From Acorus gramineus (lineage: Eukaryota > Streptophyta > Magnoliopsida > Acorales > Acoraceae), in the NCBI GenBank assembly GCA_030737835.1, contig CM060853.1:1368941-1432940 (forward strand): 64,000 nucleotides of DNA, read 5' to 3'. The position numbers and the translations under genes were made by a program. How positions within the stretch are numbered: position 1 is the stretch's first letter; every line of letters starts with the position of its first letter. Shown here one piece after another: positions 32,379 to 43,209 of the stretch. The notes under the pieces are model-generated. The model was not told the DNA's origin and did not search any database. It saw only the letters and a list, made by a program, of their open reading frames with translations.

Positions 32379-35300
32379 TGTCACGCCCCAGGGCGGCCAA
32401 CCCCGGGACGCGGCAAATGTATATATATCATATCAGAAACCTACACAGGAGGTCAAATATATATCATACACAATAAAATGACACACAACAAAAGGCTGAC
32501 ATGATATATACACCAAATGCGGAAGCAAAAGACTGAATCTGTGAATAAACATTCTACAGACTCGATACTCAATCATACGTCCTGTGAGAGCCAATATACA
32601 CAAATATACAACTGAACATATACAAACGTGCTCAGCACGAAATAAATACATACAGCCAAGGAAAGGGATGCTGATAGCCTCTGGTACTCGCGGACGTAGC
32701 GCTGCTCCGCTACTGAAGAAATCCCTCGGAAAGCTCCAACTGCTGCTCCGGCTCAGTGGCAACTGGGGAAAAACATATGCGAGGGGTGAGCCACACGCTC
32801 AGTGAATGGCACAACCCATGCATCACAGACAATATTGACCACAACATATTAATCCAGCCATTCATCCCGCCTCAAAGGGGCAGGAACAACATAACCATTT
32901 ATCCAATCCAGATCATACCCTCACCCTTACCCCTCAACAGGGGACTCAGGATTTTGGGACTAACTATCATCAATAAACAAGACCAGCGGGTCGCTTATCG
33001 CCTACCCACTACACCCTCACCCTCACCCTACCACGGGTGACATAGGATTTTGGGACTGATAAACATTCATAAACAAAACCAGTGGGTCGCTCATCGACAA
33101 CCCACTACACCCTCACCCTCACCCTACCACGGGTGACATAGGATTTTGGGACTGACTAGGCTGTTGGTCACCCTTGGTCCACCGATAGTCTCTCCTCACT
33201 CCGCGGTTGTTTGGCCACTCCCATGTTCAGCACAGTCCTTCATCAAACCAGGAGGCGCCTACTAGTGGGAGCCCCTGCACGGGACAACCTGTCTAACGCC
33301 GAGGTAGTCTCTAAAGGATCCAACGCAGGGCAACAGAACAGCCTATCCATCGCATATGATCCACTCGGATCCGCCGACAACGCATCTCTCCAACTCAAAT
33401 GTCATGAACTCTTCAGAGTTCCTCCAGCGCGCATAACCAAGATGCGGGGAAACAGTACAATCAAAAGCAGTGTTGGAATACCACTGGGGGAAAGAAACTC
33501 GGGAGGGCGGCGTGAGTTCCCGATACAGGGTACCCCGACAACCAAACAAGGAACACGGAGTACCCTAACACGGGTCTCACCGCTGTCCTCGCAAGGTCCC
33601 TCCCCTATAATATTCACTACTCATGCTAATAATCATACCAAACATACAACTCTAACGTTCTGAATTCCTCAGAACCCACCAGGGCGCATAACTACGATGC
33701 GGGGAACATGCATAAGGTTATATCATAGTGAAATATTCTTGGGGGAAAGCAACTCGGGAGGGCAGCGTGAGTTCCCGTTATAGGACGCTCCGACAACCAA
33801 ACAAGGAACACGGTGTACCCTAACCCGGGTCTCACCGCTGTCCTCGCAAGGCCCCTCCCCTAAAATAATCACTATAACATGCAATTCAACAGATACTAGT
33901 ATTTAATTTAATAAATAAAACTAGTAGGACACATGCATAGGCCGGGTTTCCTAGCATGTAAACAGGGGACATGCTGCAAGGCTCATATGCATATCCTAAG
34001 GGGCAAGTCCCTAACATGCAAAGACTAGGGAAGCATGCATTCTACACATAAATTATACAATCATGGATACATATTATTGCAGGTTAATATTCATCCAAGA
34101 CGCCCCAGGAGAGGTCGGTATACGCCCAAGTGCGTATAACACCTCTCGACTGGGTTGGATTGTCCCACTCACCAGTATCGGGGTCGTCGCGCGACCGTCC
34201 GTCTAGATCTGTAAGACAGACATTCAGTATGGTGAGTTAAAATCCATAATTACCCAAAAATACATAACATACACAATTAAACACCCAAAATCCCAAATTA
34301 ATCACCCAACACCCCCCGGCAACCACCCGCACGGCCCCCCGACCGCCCGGGTGCACCGCCGCGCTTCAGCCCGCGCACTCCGCGCACCGCCCGGGGCTCC
34401 GCGCGTCCACCGAGCTCAGCCGCGGCAGCCCGCACGCGCCCCGCACGCCGTGCGCTGGCCCGCGAGCACCCCGCACGCCCCCGCGCACACCGCCTCGCGC
34501 CTTGCCGCGCCCCGCGCACGCCTCCCCGCCCCGCGCGCACCCCGCGCGCACCTCCGCCACCTCCTCCGCGCGCACCCCGCGCGTGCAGCACCTCCGGCAG
34601 CACCTCCGCGCGCACCTCGCGCGTGCAGCACCTCCGGCAGCACCTCCGCGCGCACCTCGCGCGACCTGCTCCACGCGCACCAGCCGCCCAGCTCGCCCAG
34701 CACCGGCCTCTGCTCGCCCAGCACCGGCCTCTGCTCGCCCAGCACCGGCCAGCACCTCCGCGCGCGCCCAGACCAGCGCCCAGACCAGCCCCTCGCGCCG
34801 GACCCGCGCGACCAGCTCCTCGCGCCCGCTGCCCGCTGCCTGAGGCCCCCAGCACGCCTGCACGACCAGCAGCCCGCACCAGACCCGCGCACGCCCGCGC
34901 GCACGCCGCGCGCACGCACGCTCGCGCGCGCACGCGCGCCTGCCCGCGCGCACCCGACCTGGCGCCGCCTGGGCTGCTGCTGCTGCTGCTGTTTGGCCCG
35001 GATGACCTGCCACTGCCCGAGCGCCTCCAACCACCTCTCCCACTGCCGCCGACCACCTCCAACCACCTCCGACCACTCTCCGACCACCCTCCGACGACCC
35101 CCACAGCCGCCGACCACCCCCAAACACAAAAACCCCTCCCTAGCATTCATCTAAGCAAGAAAAAAGAGGGAAAGGAGGCTTACCGAGGGGAGGGAGCGAA
35201 GTCCGGACGCTCTCCACGCGCCGAAACCCTTCCCAAAAGCCTTCTCACGCCCCGATCTAGCTTATCCCTCGGAATGGGCCAAATCAGAGGACGAAAAGGG

Positions 35301-35771
35301 GAGGTCGGGGAGGCTAAAGTCGTCGGAATTCGGATTTGAAGACACCGGTGTGTAGATCGGGACCCGATCTACACTTCCCGTGCTTTGGGTTTTCGATTTC
35401 GAGGGGTCTAGGGGGCTTGAAAGGAAGAAAAACGGAGAGGGGAGAGAGAGATCTCGACGAGGAAGACGATGAACAGTGCTCCTCGAAATTAGCTCACCCC
35501 AATTTATAGTGCGCGACTTAAAAACCCGGATACGCCCCGGAACTGCGAAATTTTTGCAAACGATGCCAGAATTCGATGAAATTTTCGTGGGAGGTCAGAA
35601 ATGGCACCAGGACACCAAATATGCAGTTAGATTTTCAATCGGAGTCCTCTAGCTCAGACGATAGCTAACAGTCTGAAATTATGCGGTTCCGACCAAAAAC
35701 CCTAAAAATTTTAAAAACCGCCAGGGCGCTCTAACGGTTACCAACAGGTTAAAAGTGACACATATATAACA
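32379..35771 (-). repeat. 5' LTR of the young gypsy element
   Basis: Near-identical to 25818-29215. The differences seen are a few small indels, for example in the Q/CTG repeat near 34975-34995 and one roughly 10 bp change near 35075. Candidate intron 1 is 34209-35183, mini-exon 34173-34208, candidate intron 2 32763-34172. It drives transcription of the minus-strand gag. Confidence 0.93.
34209..35183 (-). other. Candidate LTR leader intron 1, second LTR copy
   Basis: Same splice sites as 27676-28645 (GTAAGCC...TTACAG), 975 bp. The CpG-rich core (34300-35130) is open in several frames only because it lacks A and T. Confidence 0.65.
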
Positions 35772-36043
35772 GCGTCCATCTTTCATCTTGTATTTATCAA
35801 GTTTTGGACAAACCTTAAGCGGACACATTATTTCTCATTATATTTTGGTATATTGAATTGTTGCTGGAGTGCCCCGTAAATGTAAGTTTAAAGCCGAACC
35901 ACGTTAAATATGGTGTTTCTATGTGGTTTGCATGCTTTTATATTTTCCTGCTTGCATCGGTGATTGATTCGAGCTTCATATATATTTTTTTCGCGATTAG
36001 TATTATTTATTTCACACAAATAAAATTATTAAAAATCACAACA
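35772..36043 (+). repeat. copia 5' LTR, right part, and primer site
   Basis: Begins with the duplicated GCGTC, then matches 41083-41322 (TTTCATCTTGTATT, GGATTGTTGCTGGAGTG-like, TATATTTTTCTGCTTGCATCGG-like blocks). It ends AATCACAACA, followed by AATGGTATCAAAG, a tRNA-Met type primer site. Confidence 0.88.
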
Positions 36044-36084
36044 AATGGTATCAAAGAAATGTTGAATTTATTTGTGTGAGATAG

Positions 36085-38369
36085 TGTTATATATGTGTCA
36101 CTTTTAGCCTGCTGGTAACCGTTAGAGCGTCCTGGCAGTTTTAAAAATTTTTAGGGTTTTTGATCGGAACCGCTTATTTTTAGACTGTTAGCTATCGTCC
36201 TGAGTTAGAGGACTCCGATTAAAAATCTGACTGCATATTTGGTGTCCTGGTGCCATTTTAGACCTCTCACGAAAATTTCATCGAATTCCGGAATCATTTG
36301 CAAAAATTTCACAGTTCCGGGGCGTATCCGGGTTTTTAAGTCGCGCTCTACTTAAAAGGAATCAAAAAATATCTAATCACTATTCATCGTCCCCGACCTT
36401 GCTCTCTCTCTCTCCTCTCCTCCGTTTTTCTTCCGTTTGAGCCCCCTACACTCCTCAAAATCAAAAACCTAAAGCACGGGAAGTGTAGATCGGGTCCCGA
36501 TCTACGCTCCGGTGTCTTCAAATCCGAATTCCGACGATCCTAGCCTCCCCGACCTCCTCTCTCTCTCCTCTGTTTCGAGCCAAATCGAGGGCCGTGATAG
36601 ATCGGGGCGTGAGAAGGCTTTTGGGAAGGGTTTCGGCGCGTGGAGATCCACCGGACGCCTCTTCCTCCCCTCGATCTTGACGGGCGGTCGCACGACGACC
36701 CCGATTCTGGTGAGTGGGACAATCCAACCCAGTAGAGAGGTGTTATACGCACTTGGGCGTATACCGACCTCTCCTGGGGCGACATGGATAAATATTACCT
36801 GCAATAATATGTAATCCATGCTTGTGTGAATTATGTGTAGAATGCATGCTACCCTAGTCCTTGCATGTTAGGGACTTGCACCCTTAGGATATGCGTATGA
36901 GCCATGCAGCATGTCCCCTGGTTTTCATGCTAGGAAACCCCGGCCTATGCATGCGTCCTACTAGTTTATTTATTAAATTGAATGCTGGTATCTGTTAGAT
37001 CGCATGCCTTAGGATAATATTATAGGGAGGAGCCTTGCGAGGTCAACGCTGAGACCCGTGTTAGGGTACTCCGTGTTCCTTGTTTGGTTGTCGGGATGTC
37101 CTGTATCGGGACCTCGGGCTGCCCTCCCAAGGTTCTAGTCCCAATAATATTATATGTAATGATTGTATGATTGGTATAATTATTAGCATAGTTGGTAGAT
37201 ATTATAGGGGAGGGGCCTTGCAAGGACAGCGGTGAGACCCGGGTTAGGGTACTCCGTGTTCCTTGTTTGGTTGTCGGGGTATCCTATAACAGGAACTCAC
37301 GCCGCCCTTCCGAGTTTCTTTCCCCCAATGATATTCCAGCCTTGCTGATTTTTGTACATGTTCCCGCATCTTGATGATGCACCTGGTTGAATTCAGAGGA
37401 ATTCATGACATTTGAGTTGTAATGATATGTAGTTGGCGGATCCGAGTGGATCATATGCGTATGGATAGGCTGTTCTGTTCCCTGCGTTGGATCCGGTAGA
37501 GGCTACCCCCAGCGTTAGACAGGGCCTTCCTGACAGAGGGCTCCCATTAGTAGGCACCTCCTGATTTGGTTTCGGACTGTGCTGAATGTGGGAGTAGACC
37601 AGGCGGCCTACGGAGTGGAGGGAGAGACTATCGGTGGACCAAGGGTGACCAACAGCCTAGTCAGTCCCAAAATCCTATGTCACCCGTGGTAGGGTGAGGG
37701 TGAGGGTGAGGGTGTAGTGGGTTGGCGATGAGCGACCCGCTGGATTTGTCTATAGATGATTATCAGTCCCAATAGCCTATGTCACCCATTGATGGGTGAG
37801 GGTGAGGGTGTGGTGGTTCGGCGAAGTACGAACCACTGGATTATGTTGTTATGTATTGATGGCTGGATAAAATAATGGAATATTGGTAAATATTGTCTGT
37901 GATGCTTGGGTTGTGCTATTCACTGAGCGTGTGGCTCACCCCTCGCACATGTTTTTCCCCAGTGGTCACTGAGCCTGAGCTAGAGCCGGAGCAGCAGTTG
38001 GAGCTTTCCGAGGGATTTCTTCAATAGCGGAGCAGTGCCACGTTCCGCGAGTGCCAGAGGTTATCAGCATCCCTTCTTGACTGTATGTATTGATTTCCGT
38101 GCTTGGCACGTGTTTGTATATGTTCAGTTGTTTCCATGTATATTGGCTCTCACAGGACGTATGATTGTGTATCGAGTCTGTAACATGTTTTGGGTTACAG
38201 ACTCAGTTTTAGCTTCCGCTACATTGTGTATATATTATGTCAGCCCTGTTTGATATGTGTTGTCATTTCATTTGTGGTTTAGAGTATATATATTTGACCT
38301 CCGGTGTAGGTTTCTGATATGATATATACACTTGCCGCGTTCCGGGGTTGGCCGCCCTGGGGCGTGACT
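36085..38369 (+). mobile_element. gypsy solo LTR lacking intron 1
   Basis: 2285 bp, flanked by GATAG on both sides (36080-36084 and 38370-38374). It starts TGTTATATATGTGTCAC and ends GGGGCGTGACT, the final base being A elsewhere. It is the same family as 25818-35771 but diverged. At 36673/36674 the leader reads CCTCCCCTCG|ATCTTGACGG with no intron, while the mini-exon (36674-36709) and candidate intron 2 (36710-37962, GTGAGTGGG...TTCCCCAG) are present. A GGGTGA repeat run lies at about 37690-37715. Confidence 0.92.
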
Positions 38370-38376
38370 GATAGTT

Positions 38377-39136
38377 ATGAAGAATTCTATCGGCAAGATG
38401 ATTGATTTGAATAGTTCCAATTGGTTGATATGGAAGCCCAAGACGGATGACATTATTTATTATAAAGATTTGTTTGAACAAAATTGAAGGAGATGAAAAC
38501 AAACCAGAAAAAATGATAGAAGAAGACGAGATCAAGTTGAATAGAAAATGTTTTACCATTATTCGACAGTGGATTGATGCCAGCGTATTCCATCACATTG
38601 CAAATGAGACGAACCCACACTTTTATGAAAAACGCTTCAGTCTTTGTATGAGAAAAAGACTGCGGGGAATAAAACGTTTTTAATTAGGAAACTCGTGAAC
38701 TTAAAGTTCAAAGATGATAGTGTTGCAGAGCACCTGAATGAGTTTCAGAGCTTGGTGAATCAGTTGACTAATATGAAGATGACTTTGGATGATGAGTTAC
38801 ATGCACCAATACTTTTGGGATGTTTGCCAAACAGTTGGGAGATGTTAGTAGTCACATTGAGTAATTCTACTCCAGATGGTGTATTGTCTATGAGTACAGA
38901 TACAAGCTGCTTGTTCAATGAAGAAACAAGAAAAAAAATCAGCGGATACAGATGATGCACAAGCACTTATCACAGAGAACATGGGAAGGAGCAATGGTCG
39001 AGAACAAGAAGGTCATGACAGGTACAGAAGCAAGTCATGGTCTGAAGAAAGCGCGTGCCACCATTGCTGTAAAGCGAATCACTTCAAGAGGAATTGCCAA
39101 ATTTGGAAAAGAGAACAGAATGAGAAAAATTATTAG
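38377..39136 (+). pseudogene. copia gag, frameshifted
   Basis: Starts MKNSIGKMIDLNSSNWLIW, typical of copia gag, then a stop near 38488. Gag continues in other frames: KLNRKCFTIIRQWIDASVFHH (38447-38683), FLIRKLVNLKFKDDSVAEHL (38644-38955), and a zinc knuckle with C-x2-C-x4-H-x4-C (CHHCCKANHFKRNC, about 39056-39097). At least three frame changes occur. The first codons follow directly after the solo LTR insertion and its duplicated GATAG. Confidence 0.88.
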
Positions 39137-39163
39137 AAGAAGAAAGATGACGACAAGAACATC

Positions 39164-40857
39164 ATGGCGACTGCATATACGGATGAGTTTGTGGCTCTCT
39201 CTTTCGGAGAGGAAAAATTCCCGCAATTTGCAGATCAGAATACTAAGTGGATAGTTGATACGGGAGCGTCCTACCATGCAACTCCTAAGATGGATTTCTT
39301 CACTTCGTACAAGGTAGGAGACTTTGGCATTGTGAAGATGGGAAACACTAGTCACTCAAAGATTGCAGGAATTGGTGATGTGTGTATACGCATTGATGTA
39401 GGACACACATTGACTTTGAAGGATGCTCGTCATGTTCCTAATTTTTGCCTCAATATGCTTTCTGGGATCACTTTGGATCACCAAGGATTTAAAAATCACT
39501 TTGGCAATGGAAAATGGAAGCTCATCAAGGGTTCGCTACTCATTGCTTGAGGACAAGCATGTTGTACTTCATACAAGACAAAGGTAAAAGTGTGCAAGGA
39601 TGGAATGAGTGCAACTGAAGAAGATTCATCTCTGGATTTATGGCATAAGCTGGTTGGTCACATGAACGAGAAAGAACTACAAGTGTTCGTAAAGAAGTCT
39701 CTCATTCACTTTGCCAAATGTACGTCTCTTAGCTCATGTGATTACTGTTTAATTGAAAAGCATCACATAATTTCTTGATTCACTCTGACATTTATAGTCC
39801 ATTTGAGATTGAATCGCTCGGTGGCAATAGGTATTTTACTACATTTGTTGATGATGCATCTATGAAAGTGTGGGTTTACTTGTTACGAACAGAGGATCAA
39901 GTGTTCGAGCATTTTCAGCACTTTCATGCTATGGTGGAACGGGAGACAGGAAAACAGTTGAAGTCACTACGGACTGTTAATGGAGGAGAGTACAGTTTGA
40001 TGAGATTTAATGATTATTGCTCGCATCACGGTATTCGACACGAAATGAATGAGCCTAGTACTCTACAACACAATGGTGTCGCATAATGGATGAATCGCAC
40101 TATTGTTGAGAAAGTATTGAAGAAGGCTAAATTGCCTGAAACCTTCTGGGGTGAAGCTGTTTCGACTCCTTGCTACTTCATAAACAGGTCATCATCAGTT
40201 CCTTTGGATATGAAGATTCCAGAGAAGGTTTGGTCAAGTAATGAAGTTTCGTATTCGCATCTAAAGATCTCTGGATATAAATCTATGTCGTTTGTACCCA
40301 AAGAGAGACATAAGCTAGATGAAGCAGTCTCATGTATCTCCGTTGGTTATGGAAATGAATTCGGCGACAAGCCATGGGATCTAGAATTGAAGAGGATTAT
40401 TCGACACAGGGATGCGGTCTTCAATGAAAACCAGACTATTGAAGATTTCGATGGAGTTCCGAAATTGGTTGGTGGTGTTGCAGATTGAACACCGATTCCT
40501 TCTCTGATTTAGTCGGCTACAGATGGGGAGAAGATGAGAAATAAAGACTTTGATAAGGCGCCAGAGATGCCTAATGTTGATAAATATTCAAAACATGAAG
40601 CTCTTGAGTAGAGGGAGCAGAGTCATCAGTTACAAACAAAGATTCTGATGAAGAGGTCATCGAAAGAGTCAGAGACTATAGAGATTCCGATGAAGAGTTC
40701 ATCGAGAGCGCATAGACCATCATTGAGATACCCTACCTTAGAGTATATCTTGTTTACTGAAGAGGGGGAGGCAAAAGGTTTTCGAGAGGTACAATCTCAT
40801 GAAGAGCAAGATATTTTCGAGCTTTACGAGAAGCTGGAGAGCATGAACTCCAAGTGA
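39164..40857 (+). pseudogene. copia protease-integrase, RT and RNase H missing
   Basis: 39164-39550 holds the aspartic protease (WIVDTGASYHATP); 39590-39778 the GAG-pre-integrase region (LWHKLVGHMNEKELQ); 39775-40488 the integrase core (FTTFVDDAS; then the MNRTIVEKVLKKAKLPETFW block). Stops fall after 39550, at 39778 and at 40084-40086, where the codon before WMNRTI should be the catalytic glutamate. 40648-40857 gives the linker before RT (RRPSLRY-like) and then jumps to the polypurine tract. RT and RNase H, usually about 1.8 kb, are deleted. Confidence 0.88.
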
Positions 40858-40903
40858 GGAGTCGTGGACCAGGTTCCTCCCTCATTGGGCTAGAGGGGGA
40901 GAT

Positions 40904-41322
40904 TGTTGGGTTTGGGGCCTTAAATGGTCCAGCCCAATTGAGGGCTTATCAAGCCCACATGTAGGTTTTACATGCACATATACACGTGAATGAAATTCAC
41001 GTGGGGAGGGTATTAATGCCCTCTAGGGCTTCCTCTTCATCATGTCAAACACAACAATGGCAGCGAGAGAAGAGTTCCGCATCCCTCTTTCATCTTGTAT
41101 TCCTCAAGTTTTGGGCAAAACGTGAAATGATATTATTTCTCATTATATTTTGGTATAATGGATTGTTGCTGGAGTGCTCCGTGGATGTAGGATTAATTCG
41201 AATCATTGGATGTTTCTTTGTGGTTGGCATGCTTTTATATTTTTCTGCTTGCATCGGTGATGTATATATTTTTCCGTGATTTGTATTCTTTATTTCAAAT
41301 GAAATTGTTAAAAATCCCAACA
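40904..41322 (+). repeat. copia 3' LTR (419 bp)
   Basis: Starts TGTTGGGTTTGGGG after the polypurine tract TAGAGGGGGAGA and ends AAATCCCAACA. Matches the split 5' LTR. Confidence 0.9.
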
Positions 41323-41329
41323 ATTTTTA

Positions 41330-42711
41330 TTTGTTTTGCTAAAAACAATTTGGCGTACTTCATGACTCGGAGAGGATTCTGAGTTTGATAGCAATTGAAT
41401 TAATTGTAATCTCTCTCTTTATTTTTTTTATTTATAAGTTTAAATAAATAACAAACATTACTCAATAACAAATCCTATAAAAATAGGAATTACATCCTAA
41501 CAAACATATATCCAAATAAGCTATCAATTGATCTAATCCTAAAATAAAAGCTTATTCAAATTAATAAAAGACATTCAAATTAAGGATCACATCATTCCAC
41601 TCCCCTTAAGAGAACCTTGTCCTCAAGGTATCGTTCTTTGAGTGGTAGTCTTCTTCTTCCATCTATCTATAGCGTGTTTGAGTGTGCTTCAAATGTATTT
41701 GAATCAATGTCCCATTATCATGAATATCTATTCCATGTGACGCTTTAGATTCGGTCCTTCCTACCATGAAGGAAGAGAGGATGATGTCAATACGTCCACG
41801 CGCCGCACCACATAAGGCGTCCACCATAAAGCGTCCACCAAAAGGGATTCACTATAGTAGAATGAGCTCTTCTTATAAATCCTCAAAATATTTTTCAAAC
41901 AACTAATGTTGTTGGACTAAAAGAATATGACCATTTTTCATCCTCCCATATGGACCACATAAACTGAACTTTTTGAACCCCACTTTTGAAAATATCCAAC
42001 AAAACTTTTGGTCACCGTTTGGACAAATGCCTCTGTTTCTTCGTTCCCTCATCTCCATTCACGTCAATCTTTTTACAGGTATATTTCCTGCCTTGGAGAT
42101 TGAAGTTTGAAGTGACGCCCTACCATGAAGAAATTTCTTCTTCGTCTGTAGCATGTTTGAGTTTGTTTCAAATGTATTTGAATCGACGTCCTATCATCTC
42201 GAATCTCTCTTCCATGCGACGCTTCATATTCAACTATATATACTTCCCTCCTATCTAAAGAAGATAGCTATTCAACGAGAATTTCCTTATTTCATTTATA
42301 CCTCCCTCGAGCTTGTGATGCATCGACTCCATAGTTTGCAATCCAATGGATTGTGTCTAGGGTGGTGTGGTGGTCGATGGTAGCAGTGGAGAATGTATGG
42401 ATCTGATACCAAATGATAGAACCCAACCTGAAAAACAAGTTTTAGGATTCTAACGAAATCTATTTCGAGGATAGATTAGCGGCCGGCCTCCTATTGCTTG
42501 ATAGAAATTGAATTAATAGAGTAATTTCTCTTTATTCTTTTATTCATTAGTTCAAATAAATAGCAAACATGACTCAATAACAAATTTCTCATAAAAATAG
42601 GGATTACATCCTAACAAACATCTATCCAAATAAGTTATCAATTGACCTAATCCTAAAATAAAAGATTTATTCAAATTAATAAAAGAGATATTCAAATTAA
42701 AGATCATATCA
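41330..42711 (-). mobile_element. Small LTR element, minus strand, decayed
   Basis: The right LTR is 42414-42711 (TGATAGAACCC...CATATCA). Its inner side has a primer site (plus strand GGATCTGATACCAAA, 42399-42413). The left LTR ends at 41594 and is clear from about 41379 (TTGAATTAATT, CTCAATAACAAAT, GGAATTACATCCTAACAAAC). Just inside it CTCCCCTTAAGAG is the complement of a polypurine tract. The 820 bp interior has no intact coding. A segment around ATTCTTCTTCC...GTTTGAGT...AAATGTATTTGAATC is present twice (about 41650-41780 and 42130-42240). Confidence 0.65.
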
Positions 42712-42770
42712 TTGCCTTTAGGTTTAGATTTTAATATAGTGAACATGCATATTTACGTGGTTTAATTTGG

Positions 42771-43199
42771 TCAAATTTCCCCTGCGGCCTCAACCCCAGC
42801 ACCCATGGCCTCTTCGGCCTCGAGCCCAACACCCACAGCCCCCGCGGCCTCAGTCCCTACACCCTCGCCTTCCTCCGCACCCACCACCCCGAAGGCCAAA
42901 GCCTCAAAGTCCCCCAAAGCCCTCCTCTCCTCCTCCTCAGCCCTGGCCTCTCTGGCCTCCCTCTCTAACATCCCTAGGATGGCATCCAAAGACGCCCTCT
43001 CCTCTACACTAACCCCCTCTACCCCCTCAACCGCGCCTTCGGCCGATCCTCCGGCCTCCAAAACCACACCTTCGGCAACCGCCGATTGACCCCCACGCCT
43101 TCGCTTGCGTGTATACCCTATGAACCCCGCCCCTCCTCCCATAACATCCCCTGAGGATGCACCCGCACCTCCACCCACACCCACCAACAGCATTTTCAC
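42771..43199 (-). pseudogene. Antisense extra gene of Tat element, N-terminal fragment (copy A)
   Basis: Open minus-strand stretch homologous to 58147-58533: TRKRRRGGQSAVAEG, then a low-complexity E/G/A region with LDAILGMLEREAREARAEEE. It is part of a second Tat element copy whose sequence continues on the other side of the solo LTR at 46847. It breaks off at about 42750. Confidence 0.7.
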
Positions 43200-43209
43200 C
43201 GTTTGGGTC

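Larger units (their letters stand above)
25818..35771 (-). mobile_element. Young gypsy element with long LTRs and a mosaic interior
   Basis: Minus-strand element of 9954 bp flanked by the perfect 5 bp duplication GCGTC (25813-25817 and 35772-35776). LTRs 25818-29215 and 32379-35771 (3398 and 3393 bp) look almost identical, so the insertion is recent. The primer site is immediately inside the right LTR (plus strand GGCTCTGATACCA, about 32361-32373) and the polypurine tract immediately inside the left LTR (CCCCCCTTAGG, 29221-29231). The 3163 bp interior has an open gag but only scraps of pol. It needs proteins from a relative to move. Confidence 0.93.
25642..41322 (+). mobile_element. copia retrotransposon with two nested gypsy insertions
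   Basis: 5' LTR 25642-25817 continuing at 35772-36043; primer site ATGGTATCAAAG at about 36045; gag 38377-39136; pol 39164-40857; polypurine tract TAGAGGGGGAGA; 3' LTR 40904-41322. LTRs start TGTTGGGTTTG and end CACAACA or CCCAACA. Flanks are T-rich (TTTTT left, ATTTT right), so a target duplication is only approximate. Insertions: gypsy element 25818-35771 and gypsy solo LTR 36085-38369. RT and RNase H are absent, so this copy was non-autonomous or was later deleted. Confidence 0.88.

Noticed and set aside
41986-42383. Open frames in the small LTR element interior
   Set aside because: Overlapping frames without any gag or pol motif, in a duplicated non-coding segment.
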